From Cupriavidus basilensis OR16 (lineage in GTDB: Bacteria; Pseudomonadota; Gammaproteobacteria; Burkholderiales; Burkholderiaceae), in the NCBI RefSeq assembly GCF_000243095.1, contig NZ_AHJE01000016.1:1-64000 (forward strand): 64,000 bases of DNA, given 5' to 3'. Every line of letters starts with the position of its first letter. The first letter of the stretch is position 1. A program made the translations under genes and the position numbers. The notes beneath the pieces are model-generated. The model did not search any database and was not told the DNA's origin. It saw only the letters and a list, made by a program, of their open reading frames with translations. Below, one piece after another: positions 43,397-52,802 of this stretch.

Positions 43397-45031
43397 GTGG
43401 TTCTTGCCGTCATCGCCGCGTCGTTTCGTAACAAGATGAAAATCGCCTTGCCAACGCTGCTTGCCGCAGGTTCGCTGCTGGCTGGCAGCCAGGCCAGCGC
43501 GTTCTCCCTGGACGACGTGGTACCCCGCGCCAAGACCCTGGCCGACAAGCCCTATGCCGCACCGGTCAGCAACCTGCCTCCGGTGTTCAGCCAGATGCAG
43601 TTTGCCGACTACATCAAGATCCAGCCGCAGCGCGACAACCTGGAGTGGAAGGACCAGGGCACGCCGTTCCGCCTGGGCTTCTACCACCAGGGCATGCAGT
43701 TCGGCAGCCCGGTACGCATCAACGAGATCGTGGGCGGCGCGGTCCATGAGATCAAGTACGATCCCGCGCGCTTCGACTTCGGCGACCTGAAGCTGGAAAA
43801 ATCCGCGACCGGCAAGCTCGGCTATGCCGGCTTCCGGGTGCTCTACCCGATCAACCGGGCCGACAAGCTCGACGAGATCATGAGCGTGCTGGGCGCCAGT
43901 TATTTCCGGGTCGTCGGCAAAAACCAGGTCTATGGCCTGTCCAGCCGCGGCCTGGCCATCGATACCGGGCTGCCCGTCGCGGAGGAGTTTCCGGCCTTCC
44001 GCGAGTTCTGGATCGAGCGGCCGAATCCACAGGACAAGCACCTGGTGTTCTACGCCCTGCTTGATTCCAGGCATGCCACCGGCGCCTACCGCTTCGATCT
44101 CTACCCCGGCGAGGACGCGGTCCTCAAGGTGCAGGCGCGCATTTTCCTGCGCGGGGCCGTCACCAAGCTCGGCGTGGCGCCGCTGACCAGCATGTTCCTG
44201 TTCGGGCCGAACCAGCAACGCGACCCGTACAACTTCCGCCCTGCCCTGCACGACTCCAACGGCCTTGCCATCCATACCGGCAGCGGCGAATGGCTGTGGC
44301 GCCCGCTGAACAACCCGCGCAACCTCGCCATCAGCACCTTCCAGGTCACCAACCCCAAGGGCTTCGGCCTGCTTCAGCGGGGCCGCGCGTTTTCCTCGTA
44401 TGAAGACCTGAAGGACCGCTATGACCTGCGGCCAAGCGCCTGGATCGAGCCCCAGGGCGACTGGGGCAAGGGCAAGGTCGAGCTGGTGGAAATCCCCACG
44501 CCCGACGAGACCAACGACAACATCGTCGCCTTCTGGACGCCGGACCAGTTGCCGCCCAAGGGCCAGCCCCTGAAGGCGGACTACACGATGCACTGGACTC
44601 TTGACGAGCGCGCCCTGGTGGACAAGGACCTGGCCTCGGTCAAGCAGACGCTGCGCTCCGCGGGAGAAATCACGCAGGCCAACCTGATCCGCCATCTGGA
44701 TGGCAGTACCGGCATCGTGGTCGACTTCGAAGGCCCCGTGCTGGCGAACCTCCCCCCCGGCACGCAGGTCGGCGCGCAGGTCAGCGTGAGCAGCAACGCC
44801 GAGATCATCGACCGGGTGGTGGAACCCAATCCCGTCATCAAGGGCTGGCGGCTGAACCTGCGGATCTTCCGGGCTCAGGCGAGCGCGCCGCGGGTCGCCG
44901 GCATCACGGCCTGGACCGACTCGGCGAAGCGCTCGACGATGCGGTCGATATCCTGCGCCGAGCAGATGAACGGCGGCGCAAAGAGTACGTGGTCGCCTCG
45001 CACGCCATCCACCGTGCCGCCCATCGGATAG
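43397..45031 (+). CDS. opgG: glucan biosynthesis protein OpgG with a lost C-terminus, reading antisense into the next gene
   Basis: The protein has a signal peptide ([10 protein letters not shown]) and then a long OpgG/MdoG region: [51 protein letters not shown] and [17 protein letters not shown] 43397 has CTGGAG nearby; ATG 43436 is an alternative. Homology runs to about 44870 ([11 protein letters not shown]). The remaining ~50 codons lie antisense to the convergent aminotransferase gene and do not resemble the usual OpgG end (a strand followed by ETW-type residues). The natural last ~30 residues seem to have been replaced at a deletion junction near 44870. OpgG acts in the periplasm in osmoregulated glucan branching; the truncated form may be impaired. 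Confidence 0.85.
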   Translation: MVLAVIAASFRNKMKIALPTLLAAGSLLAGSQASAFSLDDVVPRAKTLADKPYAAPVSNLPPVFSQMQFADYIKIQPQRDNLEWKDQGTPFRLGFYHQGMQFGSPVRINEIVGGAVHEIKYDPARFDFGDLKLEKSATGKLGYAGFRVLYPINRADKLDEIMSVLGASYFRVVGKNQVYGLSSRGLAIDTGLPVAEEFPAFREFWIERPNPQDKHLVFYALLDSRHATGAYRFDLYPGEDAVLKVQARIFLRGAVTKLGVAPLTSMFLFGPNQQRDPYNFRPALHDSNGLAIHTGSGEWLWRPLNNPRNLAISTFQVTNPKGFGLLQRGRAFSSYEDLKDRYDLRPSAWIEPQGDWGKGKVELVEIPTPDETNDNIVAFWTPDQLPPKGQPLKADYTMHWTLDERALVDKDLASVKQTLRSAGEITQANLIRHLDGSTGIVVDFEGPVLANLPPGTQVGAQVSVSSNAEIIDRVVEPNPVIKGWRLNLRIFRAQASAPRVAGITAWTDSAKRSTMRSISCAEQMNGGAKSTWSPRTPSTVPPIG

Positions 45032-46218
45032 ATCAGCAGCCCGTTCTGCATGGCGGTGGACTTGAGCCGGGCGTGCGTTTTCAGGGCCGGGTCCAGCGTC
45101 GCCTTGGTCTGGCGGTCGGCGACGAACTCCACGCCCACGAACAACCCTCGGCCACGGATGTCGCCAACGTTGGGGTGATCGCCCAGCGTTTCGCGCAGCC
45201 GGGCGCGGAGTTGCTCGCCGCGCGCCAGCACGTTTTCCAGCAGATGGTCTTCGGCGATGGTCTGCTGCACGGCCAGTGCCGCCGCGCAGGCGGTGGCATG
45301 GCCGATATACGTATGCCCGTGCTGGAAGAAGCCACTGCCGCCCAACACCGCGTCATAGATGCGGCTGGTGGAGATCATCGCGCCGATCGGCTGATAGCCC
45401 GCGGCCAGGCCCTTGGCAATGGTCACGATGTCGGGCACCACGCCATCTTCCTCGCATGCGAACAGGTGGCCGGTGCGGCCCATGCCGGACATGATTTCGT
45501 CGAGGATCAGCAGCACGCCGTACTTGTCGCAGACGGCGCGAATGCGCTTGAGATAGTCCGCCACCGGCGGCACGGCGCCGGCGGTCGCGCCTACCACGGT
45601 CTCCGCCACAAAGGCGGCGACGCTCTGCGGGCCGAGTTCGAGGATCTTGGCTTCGAGCTCGTCGGCAAGGCGCTGCGCGTACTGCTGGTCGGTCTCGCCC
45701 GCGGACTGGTCGCGATAGGCGTAGCACGGCGCCACATGGTGCGCCGGCACCAGCAGCGGCAGGAACGGCTCGCGGCGCCACGCATTGCCGCCGATGGCCA
45801 GCGCGCCCAGCGTGTTGCCGTGGTAGCTCTGGCGGCGCGCGATGAAGTGGCGGCGCTCCGTTTGCCCGATCTCCACGAAGTACTGCCGCGCCAGCTTCAA
45901 CGCGGCCTCGACCGCCTCGGAGCCGCCCGAGACAAAGTAGACGTGATTGAGGTCGCCGGGCGCGGCCTGCGCCAAGGTCCGGGCCAGTTCTTCCGACACT
46001 TCGGTGGTAAAGAACGATGTATGCGCGTAGGCGAGCGAGTCGACCTGCTGCTTGATGGCTTCGATCACGCGCGGATGCCCGTGGCCCAGGCAGGACACGG
46101 CGGCCCCGCCCGAAGCGTCGATATAGTGCTTGCCGTTGCTGTCGATGAGCTCGATGCCCTTGCCGGCGACTGCCACGGCAAGCGTCTGGCGGGGATTGCG
46201 GTGAAATACGTGGGTCAT
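44875..46218 (-). CDS. class III PLP aminotransferase
   Basis: 447 residues from ATG 46218. The PLP lysine is Lys269 ([16 protein letters not shown]), the cofactor aspartate is Asp240 ([15 protein letters not shown]), and [15 protein letters not shown] and [18 protein letters not shown] complete the pattern. It resembles omega-amino-acid:pyruvate and related (R)-amine aminotransferases; the substrate is unknown. It lies 29 bp downstream of a D-aminoacylase gene on the same strand, so it may transaminate the released amino acid. Its 3' end is overlapped by ~157 bp of antisense opgG frame. Confidence 0.9.
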   Translation of the reverse strand: MTHVFHRNPRQTLAVAVAGKGIELIDSNGKHYIDASGGAAVSCLGHGHPRVIEAIKQQVDSLAYAHTSFFTTEVSEELARTLAQAAPGDLNHVYFVSGGSEAVEAALKLARQYFVEIGQTERRHFIARRQSYHGNTLGALAIGGNAWRREPFLPLLVPAHHVAPCYAYRDQSAGETDQQYAQRLADELEAKILELGPQSVAAFVAETVVGATAGAVPPVADYLKRIRAVCDKYGVLLILDEIMSGMGRTGHLFACEEDGVVPDIVTIAKGLAAGYQPIGAMISTSRIYDAVLGGSGFFQHGHTYIGHATACAAALAVQQTIAEDHLLENVLARGEQLRARLRETLGDHPNVGDIRGRGLFVGVEFVADRQTKATLDPALKTHARLKSTAMQNGLLIYPMGGTVDGVRGDHVLFAPPFICSAQDIDRIVERFAESVQAVMPATRGALA

Positions 46219-46247
46219 GATGATTGGTGTTGAAGCGACATGTCGAA

Positions 46248-47714
46248 TTAGGCGTGCGGGCGATGCGTGAGAACCTGGCCGGGGAACGCGGCAATGACGT
46301 GTGTTTCCTCCCACACGCGCTGGCCGTTGACCCAGACGCCGTGGATGCCTTCGCTTGCGCGGATCGGATCCTCGAAGGTAGCGTTGTCCTGCACGCGATC
46401 CGCGTCGAACAGGACCAGGTCGGCGAACTGGCCGGCCCGGATCAGCCCGCGCTCCGTGAGTCCGTATTGCTCGGCGGCAAGCCCGGACATCTTGTGAACG
46501 GCCTGCTCAAGCGTCATCAGCCCGGACTCGCGCACCATCCGCGCCAGGATCCGCGGGAATGTGCCCCACTGGCGTGGATGGGGACGCGGATCGAACGGCA
46601 GTCCGTCCGAGCCAAAGATGGTCAGGGGAAAGCTGGCAATGCGCTCGACATCCGCTTCATCCATGATGAAGTAGATGGCGGCGGCGGGCTTCAGCTTTTC
46701 CAGCAGGCCATGTTCGTCCAGCCCCAAGCTCTGCATGAGTTCCTGGAAATCCCGGCCGCCCGCTTCCGGGCAGCCTTTGGACCAGGTGATCATGGTGCGC
46801 GAGGATTGCCGTACGCGATCCAGCCGTAGCATGGTCGAGGTTGCGGGATAGGGATGGCAGTCCAGGCATAGCGGCTGCAGCCTGGCGGCTTTCTCCAGGA
46901 TGGCCAAGGTCTCCACGGAGCGGCCGTGATTGCGTTTGCCCGCCACCTTGTGGTGCGAGAAGACGATGCGGCAATCCAGCGCCCCGCCGATCCTGAGCGC
47001 TTCTTCGATCGACGGCACGATATCGTCGGTCTCGTCGCGCAGGTGGGTGGAGTAGATGCCCCCGAATGCCCGCAGCGGCTCGCAGACCTGGATGATCTCC
47101 TGCTCCGTGGCGGCGGCGGCCGGCGGATAGAAGGTGCCAGTGGAAACGCCAAAGGCGCCTGCCCGCATGGCTTTTTCCACCTCCATGCGCATGACGGCCA
47201 CTTCCTCCGCGTTGGCTTCGCGGCCCACGTCCGGCATGGCCTTGACGCGGAGCGTGGAATGGCCGAGCAACGGCACCACATTCACGTTGGCCGGCTTGCT
47301 GCGCATGGCATCAAGCCAGTCGGCGAATTCGGCGAACCGGAACAGTTCCGCGGGGCCCATCAGGTCCAGGGGCTGCGGCGGATCGCTGCTGACCAGCGGC
47401 GCCACGCTGATGCCGCAGTTGCCTGTCACCACCGTGGTGATGCCCTGCGAGACCTTGGGTTCCATCTCCGGATGCACCAGCAGGTAGCCGTCGTCGTGCG
47501 TATGGGAATCGATGAAGCCCGGCGCCAGCACGCGGCCCGCCGCGTCGATCACTACCCTCGCCTGCATGCCGGCCAGGTCGCCGACGGCAACGACCCGGTC
47601 GCCGGCGACAGCAACATCCGCGATCCGCCGCGGCGCGCCCGTGCCATCGACCAGCGTCGCGCGCAAAAACAGCAGGTCCGCAATGCTGGCGGCCTCAATG
47701 GGTAATACCGACAT
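46248..47714 (-). CDS. N-acyl-D-amino-acid deacylase (D-aminoacylase), copy 3
   Basis: 488 residues from ATG 47714 behind GGGGAGAG. Zinc-site residues are His71/His73 (DSHTHDDGYL), Cys100 (TGNCGIS), STHLRDETDD, SHHKVAGKRNHGRS and the catalytic aspartate in GSDGLPFDPRPHPRQWGTF. Copies 1 and 2 have HD after the GSDG(L/M)P motif; here it is FD. It forms an operon with the broken Bug receptor upstream and the class III aminotransferase downstream, and a candidate RpiR operator precedes the operon. Confidence 0.92.
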   Translation of the reverse strand: MSVLPIEAASIADLLFLRATLVDGTGAPRRIADVAVAGDRVVAVGDLAGMQARVVIDAAGRVLAPGFIDSHTHDDGYLLVHPEMEPKVSQGITTVVTGNCGISVAPLVSSDPPQPLDLMGPAELFRFAEFADWLDAMRSKPANVNVVPLLGHSTLRVKAMPDVGREANAEEVAVMRMEVEKAMRAGAFGVSTGTFYPPAAAATEQEIIQVCEPLRAFGGIYSTHLRDETDDIVPSIEEALRIGGALDCRIVFSHHKVAGKRNHGRSVETLAILEKAARLQPLCLDCHPYPATSTMLRLDRVRQSSRTMITWSKGCPEAGGRDFQELMQSLGLDEHGLLEKLKPAAAIYFIMDEADVERIASFPLTIFGSDGLPFDPRPHPRQWGTFPRILARMVRESGLMTLEQAVHKMSGLAAEQYGLTERGLIRAGQFADLVLFDADRVQDNATFEDPIRASEGIHGVWVNGQRVWEETHVIAAFPGQVLTHRPHA

Positions 47715-47730
47715 GACTTCTCTCCCCTGC

Positions 47731-48734
47731 CTACTGTGGTTCGATTCCCGCTTGTTTGACAACTTCCGCCCACTTTACGGTCTCACGGGCCGCAAAGGCG
47801 GACAGCGCCTGCGGTGTGCCGCCGACGGCTTCTGCGCCCAGGGCAGCGAATTTCGCCTTCAAGGCCGGATTGGCCAGTGATTGGTTGAACGCGGCATTGA
47901 GCCGGGCAACGGTGTCACTGGACGTGCCGCCGGGCGCTACCAGCCCACCCCACGCCACACCTTCAAAACCCGGCACGCCGGATTCGGCAATGGTGGGCAG
48001 GTCCGGCAGCATGGGGGAGCGGTTCAGGCTGGTCACCGCCAGCGCCCTGAGCTTGCCCGCCTTGATCAGCGGCAGGATCGTGGGCATGTTGTCGATCAGC
48101 ACGTTGACCTGCCCACCCATCACATCGGTGGCGGCCTGCGGGCTACCCTTGTAGCCAACGTGCATCCAGGTGAGCCTGGCCCTGTCGGCCAGCAACTGGC
48201 CAGTGAGATGGCCCGAGGTGCCCTGCCCGGGCGAGGCGAACGTCACCTTGCCGGGATGATCGTTGACATAGCGGAGCAGCTCGGCAAAGGTCTTCACCGG
48301 CAGGTCGTTGTTGACGGCGATCACGTTGGGCACCTTGAACAGCAGCACCACCGGCACGAAATTGTCCGGGCGGTAGCTGAGCTTCCTGAAGGTGCTCTTG
48401 TTGATCGCCAGCGTGACGTTGTTGGCATACCCCAGCGTGTAGCCATCCGGAGCGTGTAGCCATCCGGCGCGGCGCGCTCGATCTCCGAGATACCGATGAT
48501 GCCGGACGCCCCCGGCTTGTTATCGATCACGAACGACTGGCCGAGCGTCTTGCCCACCTCGGCGGTCAGTGCCCGCATCAGCACATCGGGGCTGCCGCCC
48601 GCCGCGGACGGCACTACCAGCCGGATCGGCTTGGAGGGATAGGCATCGGCGGACAAGGCCGCCGTGAACGGCGCCGCCGCGCAGCAAAGAAACGCTGCGG
48701 CCTTGAGTGTGAAACCAACCGTGGAGTTCTTCAA
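47731..48734 (-). pseudogene. Bug/TctC-family receptor frameshifted by a 17-bp tandem duplication
   Basis: From TTG 48734 (AGAGGA upstream), the frame gives a signal peptide (AAAFLCCAAAPFTAALSA) and the first lobe (YPSKPIRLVVPSAAGG, AAPDGYTL). At 48434-48467 a perfect 17-bp duplication shifts the frame. Removing one copy restores GYANNVTLAINKSTF and the rest of a standard receptor (FVPVVLLFKVPNVIAVNND, HVGYKGSPQAATDVM) to the stop at 47731. The repaired length is ~328 residues. It would supply the ligand-binding function for the D-aminoacylase/aminotransferase operon. Confidence 0.9.
48434..48467. repeat. perfect 17-bp tandem duplication (AGCGTGTAGCCATCCGG x2)
   Basis: Two identical adjacent units, 48434-48450 and 48451-48467. 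One copy is in frame with the receptor family consensus; the second causes the frameshift. Confidence 0.96.
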
Positions 48735-48810
48735 AACTTGTCCTCTGGCGTGGGGTGCGTGCACAAACTGCCGGCACCGGTGAAGTATAAGAAAGCGCGC
48801 CCGTCTATGC

Positions 48811-48822
48811 AACATATGTTTC
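48811..48822. promoter_or_regulatory. candidate RpiR operator upstream of the Bug/D-aminoacylase operon
   Basis: Minus-strand GAAACATATGTT, containing the perfect palindrome AACATATGTT. It lies 77 bp upstream of the TTG of the Bug gene and 130 bp upstream of the divergent rpiR-type gene. The 11-mer GAAACATATGT is found again at 53743, upstream of the AtzE operon. RpiR regulators commonly bind GAAA...TTTC-like palindromes. Function is inferred. Confidence 0.5.
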
Positions 48823-48951
48823 CTTAAAAATCATAAAGATTCACACGATTCATTGCGCGCCGCGCTACACCAAGCCACGCCGGAGCCACGTCCCGTGCAG
48901 CGCGCGAGCGGTTGTGCAACAATCGTTACATCCGCCAATCGGGAACCCCCC

Positions 48952-49845
48952 ATGCCTACCGAAGCCTCCATGCCGCCGCAGAGCCTGGATGAACTGCTTG
49001 TTCATCTCCGGGAGAACTTCGCCACGCTCAGTACGCAGTTCCAGGGCGGGGCGCGCTACCTGCTCGATCATCCGCAAGAGATTCCCATCCTTTCCATGCG
49101 CAAGATTGCCGTGGATGCCGGCGTCCAGCCGGCCACCCTGGTGCGCCTGGCGCAGTTCCTTGGCTTCGAGGGCTGGCAGGGCCTGCGCGAGCTCTTTGTC
49201 GAGTCGATCCGCGGTGGCCCGCAGCCCTACGCCAAGCGGGCCAAGAAGCTGGTGCGCGAGAGCGGGTCGAGCCGCATGCTCACCGACATGCTCGACGCCC
49301 AGCACCGCAACCTCGACCTGACCGGCGCCAACAATGCCGAGTCGATGCCGCAGGCTGCCGACCTGCTCAGTGCCGCGCCCAATGTGTATGTGGCCGGCTT
49401 TCGCTCGTGCTACCCCATCGCGTTCACGCTGCACTACGTGTATCGGCTGTTTCGCCCCACGGTGCACCTGATCCGTGGCGATGCGGGCACGCTCGAGATG
49501 GAGCTGCGCGCATTGACGCCCAAGGACGCCGTGGTGGTGGTGAGCTTTGCGCCCTACTCCCAGGAAAGCATCCGCGTGGCCGATGCCGCGCGCGAGGCCG
49601 GCTGCCGCGTGGTCGCACTGACCGACAGCACCGTGGCGCCGATTGCCCTGCATGCCGATTGCACGCTGCTGTTTTCCATCGACAGCCCCTCGTTCTTTCC
49701 CTCCATCACGGCCGGGGTGGCGGTGGCGGAAGCCCTGGTCGAGCAATTGCTCGCCAAGAAGGGCAAAGGCGCGATCAAGGCGCTCGAACTCGCCGAAGGC
49801 CAGTTGCACCAGACTGGCGCCTATGTCCCGGCCAGGCGGAGCTAG
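48952..49845 (+). CDS. RpiR/MurR-family transcriptional regulator (HTH plus SIS domain)
   Basis: 297 residues. The N-terminal HTH_6 reads LSMRKIAVDAGVQPATLVRLAQFLGFEGW (residues ~43-71), and the C-terminal SIS domain contains VYVAGFRSCYPIAF and VVVVSFAPYSQESIRVAD, the latter a sugar- or ligand-binding strand-loop. RpiR proteins often respond to phosphosugars, but in Burkholderiales many sit next to D-amino-acid and amidase operons. It is divergent from the D-aminoacylase operon and convergent with the AtzE operon; shared GAAACATATGT sites suggest that it controls both. Confidence 0.88.
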   Translation: MPTEASMPPQSLDELLVHLRENFATLSTQFQGGARYLLDHPQEIPILSMRKIAVDAGVQPATLVRLAQFLGFEGWQGLRELFVESIRGGPQPYAKRAKKLVRESGSSRMLTDMLDAQHRNLDLTGANNAESMPQAADLLSAAPNVYVAGFRSCYPIAFTLHYVYRLFRPTVHLIRGDAGTLEMELRALTPKDAVVVVSFAPYSQESIRVADAAREAGCRVVALTDSTVAPIALHADCTLLFSIDSPSFFPSITAGVAVAEALVEQLLAKKGKGAIKALELAEGQLHQTGAYVPARRS

Positions 49846-49853
49846 CTGGCCAG

Positions 49854-49871
49854 GCTCGCGGCTAGGCGAGC
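49854..49871. terminator. possible bidirectional terminator between rpiR-type gene and amidase gene
   Basis: GCTCGC-GGCTAG-GCGAGC hairpin in the short convergent gap, partly inside the amidase stop region, followed by TTGTTGC. The stem is only six base pairs. Confidence 0.35.
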
Positions 49872-51250
49872 TTGTTGCAGCCGGCCCGCGCATTGCGGCA
49901 AAGCCCTTGGGCTTCCAGGAACAACGCCGCGTCCAGGCACCTCGCCTCGTGCCAGGTCGGCCCGATTAGCTGGACACCGAAGGGCATGCCGTCCACGGCG
50001 CAAGGCGCGGCGACCACGGGCAGCCCGGCCAGCGAGACGGGGCGAGTCAGGTGGCCGGCATCTGCGCGCGGCACGTAGATCCGCCGGCCGCCGCCGATCT
50101 GCTCCGCCCCGATCAGGGGCGCTGCGTAAGGCGTGGTGCACGCCAGCAGCAGGTCAACCTCGTCGAACAGTGCCTCCAGCTTTTGGCGCCACACGGCCTG
50201 GTAGGCCTTGGCCATCTGGTACCAGCCCTCGGGGATCGCCAGCCCGGCCAGCATGCGCCGGCGCACAAAGGCGCTATAACCGGGATGGCGCTCGGCGAAT
50301 CCGCGCTGAGCATGGTTGCGCCCGACTTCAAACGCGGAAATGATCGACGCGGCGTCGCGTGCAAGATCGGCCTCGGGCAGATCGATCAGGTGCGCGGACC
50401 CAAACGCGGAGGCAACGCGCAGCACGGCATCCTGGGCCTCGTCTTGCGCGAAATCGCCAAAGCCGGCTTGCAGGATCCCCACGCGCAGGCCCGCCATCGC
50501 CCCGCCGCCGGCCGGCATCGGCTGGCCGGTGGCGGGACCGGCCCCCTGCATCGCGCGGTACGCAAGCGCCAGCCCGCTTGCATCCGAGGCCATCGGGCCA
50601 ACCGCATCCAGGCTCTCGGCATACGGGAAGCAGCCCTGTGCCGGAATGCGTCCCGTGGTCGGCCGCAGGCCCCAGATGCCGCAGAACGACGCCGGCGCGC
50701 GAATGGATCCGTTGGTATCGGACCCGATGCCGATCGGTGCGATCCCGGCTGCAATCGCCGCGGCGGTGCCCGCCGACGATCCGCCCGCGATCCTGGCTGG
50801 ATCCAGCGGATTGCGCACCGGCCCGCCAATCACGTTCTCGCCGGTGGCGCCACAGGCATACTCGTCCATCTGCGTCAGCGCCACCGGGATCGCGCCGGCT
50901 GCTATCCACGCTTGCACCACGGCAGCGCTGCTGGCCGCGGGCGGCTCGTTCGCCCGCGCAAGGGCGCCGGCAAGCGTCGCGTGGCCCTGCACGTCCAGCA
51001 GGTTCTTGACGACGAAGGGCACACCGGCCAGGGGAAGCGGGGCCTTGCCGGCGAGGCGGGCCGTGTCACAGGCGAGTGCGCCGGCCATGGCCTGCGCCGC
51101 CAGCAGTTGGGAGACACAGTTCAGCGGCTCCACCGCCGCCGCCCTGGCAAGGCTGGCGCGAACCACGTCTTGCGCGGTAACGCTGCCGTGCCGAAGCTGC
51201 GCCGCGATGCCAGCGACAGAATGCAGATCAACCGCCACTGTCTTTGCCAT
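49862..51250 (-). CDS. amidase-signature hydrolase, AtzE family
   Basis: 462 residues. The Ser-cisSer-Lys triad is Lys82 (FVVKNLLDV), Ser158/159 (AGGSSAGTAAA) and Ser182 (GSDTNGSIRAP). The C-terminal third (YVPRADAGHLTRPVSLAGLP, FGVQLIGPTWHEARCLDAA) follows the AtzE pattern. In the cyanuric-acid pathway AtzE hydrolyses 1-carboxybiuret and needs the small partner AtzG; a matching small gene overlaps its start here by 23 bp. No AtzD/AtzH is nearby, so the amide substrate in this strain may be different. Confidence 0.9.
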   Translation of the reverse strand: MAKTVAVDLHSVAGIAAQLRHGSVTAQDVVRASLARAAAVEPLNCVSQLLAAQAMAGALACDTARLAGKAPLPLAGVPFVVKNLLDVQGHATLAGALARANEPPAASSAAVVQAWIAAGAIPVALTQMDEYACGATGENVIGGPVRNPLDPARIAGGSSAGTAAAIAAGIAPIGIGSDTNGSIRAPASFCGIWGLRPTTGRIPAQGCFPYAESLDAVGPMASDASGLALAYRAMQGAGPATGQPMPAGGGAMAGLRVGILQAGFGDFAQDEAQDAVLRVASAFGSAHLIDLPEADLARDAASIISAFEVGRNHAQRGFAERHPGYSAFVRRRMLAGLAIPEGWYQMAKAYQAVWRQKLEALFDEVDLLLACTTPYAAPLIGAEQIGGGRRIYVPRADAGHLTRPVSLAGLPVVAAPCAVDGMPFGVQLIGPTWHEARCLDAALFLEAQGLCRNARAGCNKLA

Positions 51251-51443
51251 TGCCGTTCTCCACCCTGCCGCACGCTTGTCCGCTTGCCAAGGCACCGGCA
51301 AGCCCCAGCGCCATGCCCTCCATGCCCTGCACCAGCGCCACGACGGCCTCGTGATCTTCCGCCGAAACCGGCGGCCGGACTTTGCCAATGGCCAGATCCA
51401 CGGCAGCCAGCAGTTCCGCCTGCGTCATGCGCTGCATCGCCAT
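51228..51443 (-). CDS. AtzG-like small amidase partner (DUF4089 family)
   Basis: 71 residues; two short helices (QAELLAAVDLAIGKVRPPV and EDHEAVVALVQGMEGMALGLAGAL) as in the AtzG/GatC-like subunit that stabilises AtzE. Its 3' end overlaps the amidase start by 23 bp, giving tight coupling. The last ~15 residues (ASGQACGRVENGNGKDSGG region) are low complexity. It starts 2 bp after the MFS stop. Confidence 0.82.
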   Translation of the reverse strand: MAMQRMTQAELLAAVDLAIGKVRPPVSAEDHEAVVALVQGMEGMALGLAGALASGQACGRVENGNGKDSGG

Positions 51444-51444
51444 C

Positions 51445-52779
51445 TCACACCTGCCGGTCGGACATGAGCTGGCGCGGAATGGCGAGGATCACCACCGCGG
51501 CAATCAGCATCATGGCGGCCAGTGCCAGCACCCCCAGCGAGATGCTGCCGGTGGACTGCTTGATGCCACCCATGAGCACCGGGCCGATCAAGCCAGCCAG
51601 GCTGGCAGCGCTGTTGATCATGGCGATGCCGCCGGCGGCGGCCGTGCCTGCCAGCACGCGGCCCGGCAGGCCCCAGAACATTGCCAGCGTCGCCATCAGG
51701 CCGGAGATGCCAATGGTCAGGAACACCATGGCCACGACGGTATTGTGCGGAAACAGCGTACTGGCCCACATGGCGGCAGCCGCGATAAAGAGCGGGACGG
51801 CGCAATGCAGGCGCCGCTCGCCCACGCGCTGCGCATGCGCCGCGTTGCGGTTCATGACCACGCAGGCAACGCTGTAAGGGATGGCCGTCAGCAGGGCGAT
51901 TTCGAGGGGCGACTGCATGCCCGTGGACTGGATGATGGTCGGGAGCCAGAACACCAGGCCGTAGTTGCCGATATTGAACAGCAGGCAGATGCCCATCAGC
52001 ATCCACAGCACCGGGGACTTGAGCGCGGCCACGAAACTCGTGTTCTTGCGGGCGTTTTCGGTCGATAGCGTGGTGGTGATCGCCGCCGCTTCCGCCTTCG
52101 TCAGCCACGGCGCGGTCTGCGGCGACTCCGGCAATATCTTGAACACGAGCAGGCCCAGCACGATCGCCGGCAACGCTTCGATCAGGAACATCCACTGCCA
52201 GCCCTGCAAGCCATGCAGGTCGTGCGTGCCGGACATCAGCGCGCCGGAAATCGGCCCGCCGAGCACCATCCCCAGCGGCATCGCCAGGAACAGGATCGAC
52301 ATGATCTTCGACTGCCGGGCCGCCGGATACCACTTGTTCAGATACATGACCGCGGCAGGGAAGAAGCCGGCTTCCGTCACGCCCAGCATGAACCGTGCGA
52401 AGTAGAACTCCGCTGGCGTGCTCACCAGCATGGTCGCGGCGGAAACCAGCCCCCACACGATCATGATGGCGGCCATGCTCCTGCGCATGCCCAGCCGGTA
52501 GATCAGCAGGCTGCTGGGCACCTGGCAGAGCATATAGCCCCAGAAGAAGATGCCGGCCCCGATGCCGTACACCACGTCGCTCAGCCCCAGCGCCTGCTGC
52601 ATCTGCAGCTTGGCAAAGCCAACGTTCACCCGGTCCAGGTAGCTGAAGAAATAGCAAAGGACGATGAACGGCACGATGCGCCTGGTCACCTTGGCGAAGG
52701 CGGCGGCGTCCAGCCCGCTCTCAACGCATGGCGCTTCTGCCGCGACATCCAGGGTGGCGGCGTTCTTGACAACGGTCAT
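51445..52779 (-). CDS. MFS transporter, anion:cation symporter (phthalate/tartrate-like) family
   Basis: 444 residues, about twelve membrane helices. The first-helix signature is FFSYLDRVNVGFAKLQM, and the helix 4-5 region ARFMLGVTEAGFFPAAVMYLNKWYP is diagnostic for the ACS family. These carriers import organic anions with protons. ATG 52779 has AGGAGAC upstream. Co-transcription with AtzG-AtzE suggests uptake of a carboxylated amide. Confidence 0.9.
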   Translation of the reverse strand: MTVVKNAATLDVAAEAPCVESGLDAAAFAKVTRRIVPFIVLCYFFSYLDRVNVGFAKLQMQQALGLSDVVYGIGAGIFFWGYMLCQVPSSLLIYRLGMRRSMAAIMIVWGLVSAATMLVSTPAEFYFARFMLGVTEAGFFPAAVMYLNKWYPAARQSKIMSILFLAMPLGMVLGGPISGALMSGTHDLHGLQGWQWMFLIEALPAIVLGLLVFKILPESPQTAPWLTKAEAAAITTTLSTENARKNTSFVAALKSPVLWMLMGICLLFNIGNYGLVFWLPTIIQSTGMQSPLEIALLTAIPYSVACVVMNRNAAHAQRVGERRLHCAVPLFIAAAAMWASTLFPHNTVVAMVFLTIGISGLMATLAMFWGLPGRVLAGTAAAGGIAMINSAASLAGLIGPVLMGGIKQSTGSISLGVLALAAMMLIAAVVILAIPRQLMSDRQV

Positions 52780-52802
52780 GCTGGTCTCCTCTGAATCCCG
52801 GG

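Noticed and set aside
40803..43439. Open plus-strand frame of 878 codons
   Set aside because: It is the antisense of bglX; rich in His/Arg/Gly with no recognisable domain, as expected from GC-rich shadow frames.
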